DNA from: Astragalus membranaceus
Lineage: Eukaryota; Streptophyta; Magnoliopsida; Fabales; Fabaceae
Length of the DNA: 64,000 nucleotides
Assembly: GCA_039519185.1 (NCBI GenBank)
Contig: CM076850.1
Location: 89,510,270-89,574,269, forward strand
Reading direction: 5' to 3'
The position numbers were made by a program, and so were the translations under genes. Shown here in pieces: positions 11,362-21,800 of this stretch; within the stretch, counting starts at the first letter, position 1; each line of letters opens with the position of its first letter. The notes under the pieces are model-generated. The model had not been told where the DNA came from, made no database searches, and was given only the letters and a program-made list of their open reading frames with translations.

Positions 11362-12454
11362 TGCTCACTTATCATTAAGGGCTTCTAGGTCATTTTGATT
11401 TCCATTGTGCTCTAGGATTGCTTCTTAATTTTGAACCAAGGGTCAAGATCAAATGTCACATGGATTAGGGGCAATTAGAAAGCACAAAGTGAGGAGAGAG
11501 AGGGCTGAGGGGCGCAGCTTAAGAGGGGTGGTGAAGGATAAGTTCAATTACAAAATTGTATTTTTCCATGAAGCTTATTACAAGAGTGCCATTTTAATTC
11601 AAATGAAGGGTGAGGATTGCATTTGACACTTGAATGGAAGGCCATGATTTAAACACAATTTTCAATCAATAAAATAAATCAAAATGGGGGAAAAGGGGCT
11701 GGAATTCGCAGCCAAGGAGAGAGAGTGAGTGGAATTGCAACTTGTACTATTGTACTACACTTGACCTTTCAAAATTCAAAGGGATATTCCTTATTCCCTT
11801 CTAGATAATTCTTCTAGATTCTTGCCATTTTGGGCCATATCCCATGATTCAATGATTGGGCTCTGAACTTTTATGATCTCACCAATCCCAAAATTGATTT
11901 ATTGACCCCACTCCAAAGGAAATGACCATTTTGCCCTTTTGTTCAAAAAAACCGAATTTCATGCCAAAAATACTCCTATGATGCATAAAAAAAATGCACA
12001 ACTCCACTCACTTGGACTCACATAAATTCCTCAAGAGATGCATAATGGTTTTTACCGAGAAATTATTTATTTTAGTGAAATGACCAAAATGCCCTTTTGG
12101 TTCCAAAAACCCTGATTTTGCTCTAAACTTCATTTCCACTCTAACAATGATCCTGAGACCTTTTGGATGACTCTAAAACCCTATAAATGCATGCATGATG
12201 AGAAAATAAGTCTTTTTGGTGAAATTACCAAAATACCCTTTGACCTAGGAAAAACCCTAGAAACCCTAGAAATGCTCTAAAGTGCTCTAAAATGCCATGC
12301 TATGCTTTTCTAACCCTAAAATGCATTCTGAAACTTCTAAGATGCAAGCATGATGCTCTTCCTAACCTCTAGGATGAATGCTAAGACTTGGTTTATTTAT
12401 TTTTGGTTGAAAATTAGGGTTTTGCCCTAAGCCGGACAAAATTGGGGTATGACA

Positions 12455-13045
12455 GTCCCTTATTTTATCAAATTCGCAATTTTAGTTCCCTTATTTTATT
12501 TTACGCAATTTTGATCCCCAAATTTTATCAAATTCACAATTTTAGTCCCCCTATTTTTTTTCTTTCAATTTTGGTCCCCCGATTTTATTAAATCCACAAT
12601 TTTGATCCCCGTTAAATTGTCATACAAATTTTGATGGAAATGCCGACGTGTCAGACGGGTGTCGTGCTGGCCTAATCATTGGATGTTCACAAATTTATAT
12701 TTTCATTTATATATTTTGTATATTATTAGACTAAACGAAGTGTATTAAGTAGATATTTTGTATATCTTTGGGTATAAGCATGACACGTACCTACTACGTC
12801 AAAACGTATGGCCAGCACGTCGCACGGCTTCCATGTTAGTATTTCCGTTAAAAATTGGATGACGATTTAATGGGGAACTAAAATTGCGGATCTGATAAAA
12901 TTGAGGAACCAAAATTGCTAGAAAAAATAGGGGGACTAAAATTGCGGATATAATGAAATTGGGGAATCAAAATTGCCAAAAATAAAATAGGGTTACTAAA
13001 ATTGTGGATTTGATAAAATAGGGGGACAAAACTATAATTAAGCCT
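12455..13045. mobile_element. Non-autonomous foldback element, left arm cut by the Ogre insertion
   Basis: The left arm (12455 to about 12670) and right arm (about 12800-13045) are inverted repeats built from short units of the type 'gtcccc-tattttat-aaattcgcaattttagt'. The right arm carries about 15 further terminal bases (aaaactataattaag) that the left arm lacks, exactly where the Ogre LTR begins. The centre of about 130 bp has no coding capacity. This is a MITE-like or foldback DNA element of a type common in legumes. Bases 13046-13177 to its right show nothing I recognise. Confidence 0.75.
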
Positions 13046-13180
13046 TTATTCTATTAAATATTTGATGACTTAGATTAGTTGAATATAAAGATTATTTAAT
13101 AATTTTAACTGGTACGGGTACCCACAATCACGAGTATCTCATTACTTGTCTCCGCCCGTTAACAAACAGGTAATATAACT

Positions 13181-13978
13181 ATCGAATCTTGTGAACCACA
13201 GCCAAACGGAAGAATTCGTGGCCCAAAAAGGGCTAAAGCAGGGTGACCCATTAGCTCTGCTTTTGTTATTAATTGAAGCAGAAGGTCTAGCGGGGCTAGT
13301 GTGTAAAAGGGTGGAAGCTAATTGCCTTGCAGGTTTCAAGGTAAGCGAATCACTATCTATCTCAATGCTTCCATTTGCGGATGACACTATCTTCCTATGC
13401 GATGGAAAAGAAAGTAGTGTTTGGTGTCTGAAAGTAATCTTGATATGCTTCAAAATGGCTTCGGGTTTAAAGGTGAACTTTGTAAAGAGAAATGTGGTAG
13501 GAATTAACATTGACGATAGAGTACTAAGGGGGATCTCTCACTTTCTTGCGTGCAACATCGGATCGGTCCCTTTTACGTTTCTAGGTGAGTCGGTAGGTGC
13601 TAATCCGAGAAGAACTAGCACATGGCAACCCATCATAGGCTCACTCAAGGCAAGACTCAATAATTGGAAAAGTAGGCAGCTTTCAATCGGAGGGAGGGTA
13701 ACTTTTATCAATTTGGTATTATCTTCCTTACCCCTGTATTTTTTTTCTCTTTTTATAAAGATCCAAAAAAATTCTTAGGGGAAATTATAAAATTGCAAAG
13801 GAGGTTTCTTTGGGGTGGTGAAGAGGAAAACAAAAGGATGGCTTGGGTTAATTGGGATATCGTATGCACTCCAAAATGTAGAAGTGGGCTTGGGATAAAG
13901 AACTTAGAAGTGTTTAACTTGGCTCTCCTCTCTAAATGGAGGTGGAGATTTTTAGCAAGAGAAAGTAACCCAATATGA
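13181..13978 (+). pseudogene. LINE-A reverse transcriptase remnant
   Basis: Contains QKGLKQGDPLA, then the catalytic PFADDT near 13375, then the thumb-like block typical of plant L1 RT (SIGGRVTFINLVLSSLPLY, and LQRRFLWGGEEENKRMAWVNW). A frameshift near 13776 separates the two parts and a stop ends the second at 13976. The N-terminal half of RT and the endonuclease are absent, so no active enzyme can be made. Confidence 0.85.
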
Positions 13979-14167
13979 AAACATTTGCTTGTTGAACGAT
14001 ACAGATTAGTGGGCCTTGGTTTAGTGAAGAAGATTCTAATAGGGGATAAAAGGGGTCATCAATTTGGTGGAGAGAATTAATCATTTTGGGGGCTGGTACA
14101 AGATTGGAAAAGACATGGTTTAGAGATGTGGTGAAGAAGAAAATGGGAAAGAGATTCGTTCAAAACT

Positions 14168-15006
14168 TTGTTCCCTTCGTTATTTAATTCGTGCGTGTTG
14201 AAGAAGGCCACAGTTTCAGAGATGGGCACTTGGCATCAAAGTGGGTGGAGTTGGGATTCGTCTTGGGCTGCAAACGTGCCTCATAGCGAGACCCAACATG
14301 CGGCTGACTTGAAGGAATTATTGATGGGAGTTGGACCATCCATGGATGTGGAGGATAAGTGGTGTTGGTTGCTGGATTCATCAAGGAGCTTTACGCGTAA
14401 AAATTGTTATTTGTGGTTGTGTACTTATTTTGCAGGTATTGGTGAACATGTGGAGATTGCACAAGCTGAAGCATGTAGAAAGGCTTTAAAGGAATGATGT
14501 CCCTTCAAAGGCTTTGATTTTTACATGGAGATTATTCTTTGACAGAATTGCTACTTGCAAGTTGCAAGGCGCTCTTTAGGCGCGGGATTTTGGCGTCATC
14601 AAGGGATCTTTGTTGCGTGATGTGTTTCAAGGAAACAAAAACATCTACACATCTTTTTTGCAGCTGCGGGATTGCTAAGAGGGTATGGGGAAGTGTTTTC
14701 TCATGGATGGGTTTGGCCGAAATATTGCATAATGATGTGATGCTTAATTTTACACGGTTCGGAGATCTGCCTAAAGGGAGGAAGAGAAAGGGAATCAAGC
14801 ATTTATTCTGGATATCTGCGGTTTGGAACTTATGGGCCGTCAGGAACAAAGTTTTATTCATGGGAGAAGTTGTAAATATAAAAGCCATTGTTATGTCTGT
14901 AAAATATACCGCTTCGGGATGGTTTGTATCCAGGACGGGGAGAAATAGTGGGGTATCTTTGTCAAATTGGCTTAACTGCCCTATGGGCTGTCTTCTTTCG
15001 GTGTAA
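14168..15006 (+). pseudogene. LINE-A C-terminal zinc-binding RT-associated region
   Basis: Two frames (14168-14497 and 14539-15006) continue the ORF2 C-terminus. The second holds a Cys/His cluster (CCVMCFKETKTSTHLFCSC) and LFWISAVWNLWAVRNKVLF, typical of the zf-RVT domain that ends plant L1 ORF2 proteins. It terminates at TAA just before the 3' untranslated tail. Confidence 0.8.
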
Positions 15007-15371
15007 CGTACTCTGAGGTATTCTTTTTCCTCCTTGTATTTTTTTTCTAATGGGCCCTTTGGAGGTTTTAATGATGACTCACTTTTGATGTAAGGGTTGG
15101 AGCACCCCTAGTACTCCCGTTAATAAAATTTTGCTTATCTAAAAAAAACATGTATCGTTTATAACAAAAGTTAGATGGAGTACATTTTACAAGCCTTATC
15201 CTTAGAATAATGAGGTTTGTAAAATATTTATTTGTACACTAATTTTTTTATTTAAAAATAAAAAGTAGTGACTTATGATATTCCCTGCTTAAGTGATCAT
15301 GTGGAGTTGCTTGTGAATCTTCACGAACATTATTGGAGGTTTTGTTTTTATGAAAAACAGTTGTTAGAATA

Positions 15372-17399
15372 TCATATCTTGATAACAACTTTTACACAAT
15401 CAGGCTGTTTCAACAACTCAAATGCTTTGTCTATATCCATCAATGGGACCTCATGGGTGAATAGTTCTTGAAGAGGGAATTCCTGTAAAATGAAAATAAT
15501 TGAAGATCAAATAAGCAATAACAAACCAAGACAATATATATTTATATGGTATTATTTATTGTTTAGAGGTCTACCTCTTTCTGACATTTGTTAGCTATGT
15601 TGGAAAGATCCGATGCAATTTTTATCCCTCCTAAAACCGAACCTTTCACCGTTCTACCAGACATAATGGAGAAAATACTAAATGGCACAATAGGTTCAGC
15701 TCCTACACCAACTACAATTGTTTTTCCCGTTCCCTATATATATATACACAGAAACAAAATTTAGGAGCATAATAATATAGAAAGATGGAGAAGAGTAATT
15801 ATATTTCTTGAAGAGGTTAAATAAACTTACCACTTTTGTGGATTCAATTGCTTCATTAAGTAAATGAGGTATTCCAGTGCACTCAATAGAATAATCTACA
15901 CCCATTCCACCACTCAATTCCTTAATCACATGTGATGTAGATTTATCGGAATCACTAGGATTTATAAAGTGAGTCATTCCAAAAGCTACTCCTTTTTCTC
16001 TCTTCATCTCATTCTTGTCAACCCCAATTATCTGAGTTGCTCCCATCAACTTGGCCCCGCTTATAGCCTGCAACATATATAAGGTCATTCTCATTCTTGA
16101 ATCAAAATTCAAAAGTATAGCTTCATTCATTCGACAAAGACATAAGATTGTTTTGTGCATACCCCTAATCCAACGGCCCCAAGACCAAAAACAGCTATAC
16201 TTGAACCACTTTCAACTTTGGCTTCCTTCCAAGCAGCTCCAAAACCAGTTGAAAACCCACATGAGATAAAACTGGCATGAACTGGATCAATGTTTGGGTC
16301 AACTTTGAGAAGGTAGTTGGCATCAACAACTGTGTACTCTGACCATGTAGGAGAACTAAACATATAGTATAGCCTCTGGCCTTTGATGGACATTCTTGAA
16401 GTTTCATCTGACATTAGGCCAGTCAATATTATTGGGTATGTCATGCACATATTCGTTTTACCTGAAACACAATTCTCACATTCTTTACACTCGCCTATGT
16501 ATGTTGGAATTATCATATCCCCTTCCTTCAGATTTTTCACTTGATCACCAACGCTCTCTACAACACTGTAATATCAACGAAATAGAAAAAGTTAATTCTA
16601 GCTCTAGATGAAAATTCATCTCTTGTTTATATATTTATAGGAGCAAGCGAAAAGATATGTAATATAGGTTTATTTTTCGAGATTTACCCAACTCCTTCAT
16701 GACCCATTGCTAGAGGAAAATTATTCTGCAAATTAAGTTTGGGTAATCCATTAGTAGAAACAATTATAGATGTTTCATATTGAATAAATCCTCAATTTTT
16801 TTCCCATAGATTTACTTTTTTTTTGACAACTTTCCCTAGATTTCTCTTAAGTTGTTAATTAATTATATAAAAATAATAAGTAGTCTCAAAGTAAGCAATG
16901 TCCAAAGTTTTGTCTCGAATATCTCATGCAAAAGTGGACTAAAATGACTATTCTGACAAAACATTAGAGATACCACGTATAAAATTTTAGAGACTAATTA
17001 TTATTTTATATAATAAAAGAGGGTGTAAGTTAAATAACCAAATTGAGAATTTACATCTTTTTTATCTTATACAAAAGCAAATTGAAAACTCAAAATATAG
17101 GATTGAAAGAAGTCCTACATGTGGGATTCCTTTAGTGCCTGAGATGTCTGTGTGGCAAAGACTGGCACAGAGCATCTTAACTCTAACTTCATTTGCTTTT
17201 GGTGGGTCAACTTGTATCTCCTCCACTGTCACCGGCTTTCCTACCCCCCAGCATATCGCAGCTACAATATCCATATCAATGTACTTATATATGTGTGTTA
17301 AAACTATATGATAATGTATTTTTGAAAGTCACATGAAATAAAAATTAAGGTGATAAACATTATACCTTTGCATGTAATAACCTGTGAGGTGCTCGACAT
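15372..17399 (-). CDS. Zinc-dependent alcohol dehydrogenase-like protein, 7 exons, 374 aa
   Basis: The only host gene supported here. Exons: 17399-17366, 17261-17119, 16725-16688, 16565-16163, 16067-15831, 15733-15575, 15482-15372. All six introns are GT-AG and phases agree, giving 1125 coding bases. The protein is a medium-chain dehydrogenase of normal length that should interconvert an alcohol and its aldehyde or ketone with NAD(H), probably in the cytosol (no transit peptide seen). Catalytic zinc ligands Cys47 (SLCHTD), His68 (GHEGVG) and Cys174 are present; structural zinc Cys98, 101, 104 and 112 have canonical spacing. The nucleotide motif GLGAVGLG lies at 199-206 and Asp223 (GVD) predicts NAD rather than NADP. 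The ATG at 17399 (MSSTSQVITCKA) is chosen because it splices in frame and matches the usual N-terminus; a later ATG at 17274 lies in intron 1. Substrate unknown; it belongs with plant ADH-like proteins rather than cinnamyl alcohol dehydrogenases, by overall resemblance. Confidence 0.92.
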
Positions 17400-17423
17400 T
17401 ATAGATTGTATTATGGACCCCGT

Positions 17424-17498
17424 AGGTGCAAAGAGAAGAGGAGGTGCAAAGAGAAGAGGAGGTGCGGTTATAATGCTGCACCGCCTCTTATATATAGC
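17424..17498 (-). promoter_or_regulatory. Putative core promoter and 5' UTR of the alcohol dehydrogenase gene
   Basis: Minus strand TATATATAAG at 17488-17497 is a good TATA box about 90 bases before the ATG. Between TATA and ATG lie an inverted repeat (GAGGTGCGG facing CTGCACCGCCTC, 17458-17487) and a direct repeat of GGTGCAAAGAGAAGAGGA in two copies (near 17425-17460). These could form a stem in the 5' UTR; no function is known. The 223 bases downstream of the gene (15149-15371) show nothing beyond AT-rich 3' flank. Confidence 0.55.
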
Positions 17499-17687
17499 AA
17501 TGATACCATCAATAAAATAATAAAATCAACTATAATAAATCTAAACAAACAACCCACTAGGAAAAATATAAATATAACCATTTTCAAAACTTTTAACACA
17601 TCAACTAATTTAAGGGCAACATTGTAAAATACTCACAAAAAAGACAAAAAAAATCACTTTTTCAAAAATATATATCACCCCACTTTT

Positions 17688-17867
17688 GGGTGCATCTAAT
17701 ATGGACCTCTTAAAAATGGTCCAAAGGTGGACCCTTACCATTTTTAGTAAGTTTTAAAAAAAATATTATTTTTTTCCATTTTTTATTATTATAAAATTTA
17801 TTTTTTACTAAAGATGATAAAGGTAAACCTTTAGACCATTTTTAAGAGGTCAATATTAGATGCACCC
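17688..17867. mobile_element. 180-bp MITE with about 40-bp terminal inverted repeats
   Basis: Left end GGGTGCATCTAATATGGACC and right end, read inverted, GGGTGCATCTAATATTGACC continue to match through CTCTTAAAAATGGTC(C/T)AAAGG. The centre is AT-rich. CACTTTT occurs on both sides but with an offset of two bases on the right, so the target duplication is unclear. The equivalent place in block A' lacks it, which supports insertion. Confidence 0.8.
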
Positions 17868-18023
17868 ATCACTTTTTTCAAACTTTTATAATTTTTTCAC
17901 TTTAGAAAATATTTATCACTTTTTCACTCTCTCTCACGCGCTTTTTCAAATATTTATCACTTTTTCTCTTTTCTCTCTCTATGTCCCTCTCACTCAACCT
18001 TTCTTCTTTTCTTTATCTTATAT

Positions 18024-18190
18024 TTTTGTATAAACCAGGTATTTTCTGCGCACAACTGCAGAGACTAATCCCTCGAGCCGGATAGAACCACAATGGCCGG
18101 CAAAGCTCTCCCTCAAGAGATTTAACATTGTTGCATGTCCAATGCTGGATTCGAACCCAGGGCATGCAGCAGACTAATCCCTAGAACCTT
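18024..18190 (-). mobile_element. tRNA-derived SINE (Au-like) with 17-bp target duplication
   Basis: The minus strand holds a Pol III B box (GGTTCGAATCC near 18150), then 'cttgagggagagctttgcc' and a tail ending 'atacctggtttatac', which I recognise as resembling plant Au SINEs. It is flanked by a perfect direct repeat TTTTCTTTATCTTATAT at 18007-18023 and 18191-18207. Block A' has a single copy of the equivalent target and no SINE. Confidence 0.8.
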
Positions 18191-18581
18191 TTTTCTTTAT
18201 CTTATATCTTCTCCTATTTCTTCCTCTAACTTTCATTTCTCTATTTTTCACAATATATTTACTTGAATTTTATTTATAAGTTTTTGTTCATTTTCCTCTA
18301 ACTATACATCCAATTTATTTTTAGAATATTGGACACGATATAATTATTCTTTATTTAAAATATATTTTCAATTATTCGTCTAATAGTTATATTGTGTAAA
18401 TATTAGAATTCAAGTGATATGTTAATAAGCATACTACAATTTCAATTTGAAACTACAATACGAAAATAACACGACGCTGCCCGTTTGCATGAACGTGTAT
18501 ATGCTACTATAATTATAATCAAGCAATATGTCAATGAATTGACTACAATAGGCATTCACTGATTTTGCAACCACTTTGAAC

Positions 18582-18856
18582 TGTTGGGGATAAAACACGT
18601 GAAAGAGAGAAGAAAAGGAAGTGGCGGCGCTAAGGACAAGAGGAATAAGTAGGGCAATATAATATTAGGTAAAAGCTGCACTGAATTTCATAAAAGTAGG
18701 TCAGAATTACATGCTACTGACATCAGTATATATATACAATGAAACAGACCTGGGCCCATAATTTCGACTAGCCCATTAGACTGGCCCATTTCGACTAGGT
18801 TTCTAACTACACCTACTATAATTACAAGCAATAGAATTACTAGGCATATCTCAATA
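18582..18856 (-). repeat. copia-1 3' LTR
   Basis: Identical to 23142-23416. Preceded in element orientation by the polypurine tract AGGAGGGAA (18857-18865), which overlaps the ORF stop codon at 18864-18866. Confidence 0.95.
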
Positions 18857-18863
18857 TTCCCTC

Positions 18864-21800
18864 CTAATTCACATTGCTGAGTGACATCATTCCAAGCTTT
18901 GTTCTCAGTTCTTCGAATCTTCCCTTTTGCAATGGCTTGGTCATTGCATCAGCTACTTGAAGTTCCGAACAGCAATATTCCAGATTCAGCTTCTCATTGT
19001 TTACTTGATCACGCAGGAAGTGATATCTGGTCTCTATATGCTTCGACCTTCCATGTGCAACAGGATTCTTGGCGAGATCTATCGCAGACTTGTTGTCGAT
19101 CAACAACTTCATTGCTTCGACCCTGTGCACTCCAATTTCGACCAGGAGCATGCTCAGCCATGATGCTTGACATGCTGCAAAGGAAGCAGCTACATACTCT
19201 GCTTCACAGGAGGACAACGCAACAATACTTTGCTTCTTCGAGCACCAAGAGATGGGTGTCGAACCATACATAAAGACATACCCACTTGTGCTTTTTCGAT
19301 CACTCCTGTCTCCACTCCAATCGGAGTCAGTGTAGCCAAACACTTCATTACCACTCTTCGACACACTCTTGCTAGGGAACAGAATACCATAACTTTGTGT
19401 TCCCTTTACATACCTTAGTACTCTTTTTGCAGCTGCCATATGAGAGCTTTTCGGCTTCTCCATGAATCTGCTGATCATTCCGACACTAAACATAATGTCA
19501 GGTCGAGTGTTGCACAAGTACCTCAGGGAGCCCACAATCTGTTTGAACAAGGTGGTATCTACTTCAATCCCTTCGTCGTCTTTCGACAGCTTGCTGCTAG
19601 TGTCTGATGGTGTCGAAACTTCCTTGCAGTTGCTCATGTCGAATCTTTTCAGAATATCAGCTGCATACTTCGACTGGTGCAGGAGTATACCCTTGCTTGT
19701 CTTGGTAAACTCCATCCCCAAGAAATATGATAGATGTCCCAGATCACTCATTTCAAATTCTGACATCATCACTTTCTTGAAGACTTCGACTTCGACTTCA
19801 TTGCTGCCAGTTACTAGTAGATCATCTACGTACAGGCACAACAACAACTGAGTCGAGGTTCCATTCTTCTTCACATACACTCCATGTTCATTAGTGCATC
19901 TAATAAACTTCTGAGCCAAGAGGAATCCATCAATTCTCTTGTTCCACGCTCTTGGAGCTTGCTTGAGCCCATACAGGGCCTTCTCCAGCTTATAGACTTT
20001 GTCTTCTTTACCCTTCGACTCAAAACCAGGTGGTTGACAAACATAGACTTCCTCCTCCAGGGGTCCATTCAGAAATGCTGACTTTACATCCAGTTGATGC
20101 AGGGGCCAGCCTCTATGACTTGCCAATGCTACTACCAATCTTATGGTTTCGATCCTGGCTACTGGGGCAAAGACCTCATTGAAATCCAAACCGGGTTTCT
20201 GCAGAAACCCTTTGGCTACTAGCCTGGCCTTGTACTTGGCCACTTCTCCATTTGGCTTGACCTTGGTCTTGAAGACCCACTTCACCTCTATGGCTTTCTT
20301 TTCCTTTGGAAGTTCGACTAGCTTCCAAGTATCATTCTTTTCGATTGACTTCAACTCGTCAACCATTGCTTCCTTCCACTGCTTGTGGCTAAGGGCTTGC
20401 TCCAGGCTCACTGGTTCTGCTTCTGCCATTAGTGCAAAGTGTGTCAGGTCTCCCTCTGCTGTAATAGCAGAATCTGGGTAAGTGTCGAATCCTTCTAGTC
20501 TTACTGATCTCTGCCTTTCCCTTTGCGACCTCCTTAAAGGTTCGACAGCAATGGGTTCTTCTGGCTCTTCAGTTTCGACCTCTTCATTCTGATTATCTTG
20601 ATCAGAGACTTCGTCGAAGTCCATCATTGTAGTTTTCTCACAGCCTTCTTCCCAGTTCCAATGTTTCGACTCATCTACTACGACATCTCTGCTTTTCACT
20701 ATTTTCTTCTGCACAGGATCATACAGTTTGTATGCTCCTGTCGAATGATAGCCAACAAGGATCATCTGTTGTGCTCTATCATCCAGCTTGCTTCTTAGTT
20801 GCTCAGGGACATGTCTATAGCATACTGAGCCAATTATTCTGAGATGCTTGACACTTGGCTTTCTTCCTAGCCAAGCTTCTTCAGGTGTCTTTCCAGTCAA
20901 TCTCTTTGTGGGACATTTGTTCAGAATGTACACTGCTGTGGCTACAAGTTCTCCCCATAAACTATGAGGTAGCTTCTTCTCCTTCAACATACTTCTTACC
21001 ATGTTGAGGATGGTCCTGTTTTTCCTCTCAGCAGTACCATTATGCTGAGGCGTGTAAGGTGCAGTGACTTCATGCACAATTCCTTCTTTCTCACAGAATT
21101 CGACAAATCCATGAGAATTGTACTCACCACCTCCATCGCTTCTAAGGGTTTTGATTTTGCATTCACTCTGCTTTTCAATCATTACCTTAAACTTCTTGAA
21201 TATTTCCAGTACTTCACTCTTCCTTTTGATCAAATACACCCAGGACATTCTAGTGTATTCGTCAATGAAGGTGACAAAGTACTTATTCCCTCCTAAGGAA
21301 CATACTTCGAAAGGACCACAGACATCAGAAAATATCACCTCTAGCTTCTTCTCTGCTCTGCTAGGTACTTCTGATTTAAACGAGTTTCTTGGTTGCTTCG
21401 ACTTGCAACAACTCTCGCAAACTTCGACAGGTACTTTTACTGCAGGCAACCCATGAACCATCTTCTTTTCATGTAGTTGACTCAAGCTCTTGAAGTTGAG
21501 GTGGCCATATCTTCTGTGCCACTTCCAGTGCTCCTCTTCGACAGTGGTCTGGAGACAATGTTCTTCGACTACTTGCAGTTTGATCTTGAAGGTTCTGTTA
21601 CTCTGCATTAACACCTTCAGGATCAATTTCTTGGTCGAATCAAACAGGCTGAGACTGTTATCACCCATTTCGACGGTGAAGTTTTTCTCAATCATCTGCC
21701 CAATACTCAGCAGATTGCTCCTCATATCTGGTACATAAAATACCCCTTGGATGTAGCACCACTTACCATCTTTCGACAGGAACTTTATGGTACCTACTCC

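Larger units (their letters stand above)
1..12454 (-). mobile_element. Ogre-type Ty3/gypsy LTR retrotransposon, 5' two thirds
   Basis: Read on the minus strand the order is LTR (12454 to 8849), primer-binding site, leader, ORF1, gag-protease, a short intron, then reverse transcriptase and RNase H running off the window at base 1. The extra ORF upstream of gag, the G-patch after protease, the intron between protease and RT, the very long LTR and a tRNA-Arg primer site together define the Ogre group of the Tat lineage. Integrase and the 3' LTR lie outside the window. Gag-pro and the visible pol are open; ORF1 has one nonsense codon. The element appears to have landed in the arm of a foldback element at 12455. 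Confidence 0.93.
8849..12454 (-). repeat. Ogre 5' LTR, about 3.6 kb
   Basis: Bounded on the plus strand by TGTTGCGCCCC at 8849 and GGGGTATGACA ending at 12454; in element orientation it starts TGTCATACCCC and ends in CAACA. A TATA box lies 1.1 kb inside. The terminal part (8849-9060) has the 'ggttcgggggtcggtta...agcacccc' stretch I associate with Ogre LTR 3' ends. The body is AT-rich, non-coding and contains two families of internal repeats. It supplies promoter and polyadenylation signals for the element. Confidence 0.88.
13178..15148 (+). mobile_element. LINE-A: 5'-truncated L1-type LINE
   Basis: Begins inside the RT domain and ends with 'ttttgcttatct' and an A tract at 15141-15148, the expected shape of a LINE truncated during target-primed reverse transcription. 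The coding part is split into several frames. I could not find a convincing target duplication. Confidence 0.85.
17531..18581. repeat. Duplicated block A, left part (upstream flank of the dehydrogenase gene)
   Basis: Diverged direct duplicate of 25378-26208, starting at 'aaatctaaacaaacaacccactagg' equivalents and sharing 'ggcaacattgt', the runs of 'atcactttttcaaa', the 'cttcctctaact' pyrimidine tract and 'caatgaattgactacaatagg'. Copy A has gained a MITE (17688-17867) and a SINE (18024-18190) that are absent from copy A'. It is interrupted at 18581 by copia-1 and resumes at 23422. No gene seen. Confidence 0.8.

Noticed and set aside
15696..16160. Short separate ORFs on the minus strand between 15696 and 17274
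   Set aside because: They are exons of one dehydrogenase gene read through into introns; consistent GT-AG sites and phases join them into 374 codons.
18120..18165. Possible tRNA gene (GGTTCGAATCC)
   Set aside because: The B box belongs to a SINE with a 17-bp target duplication; no cloverleaf could be assembled.
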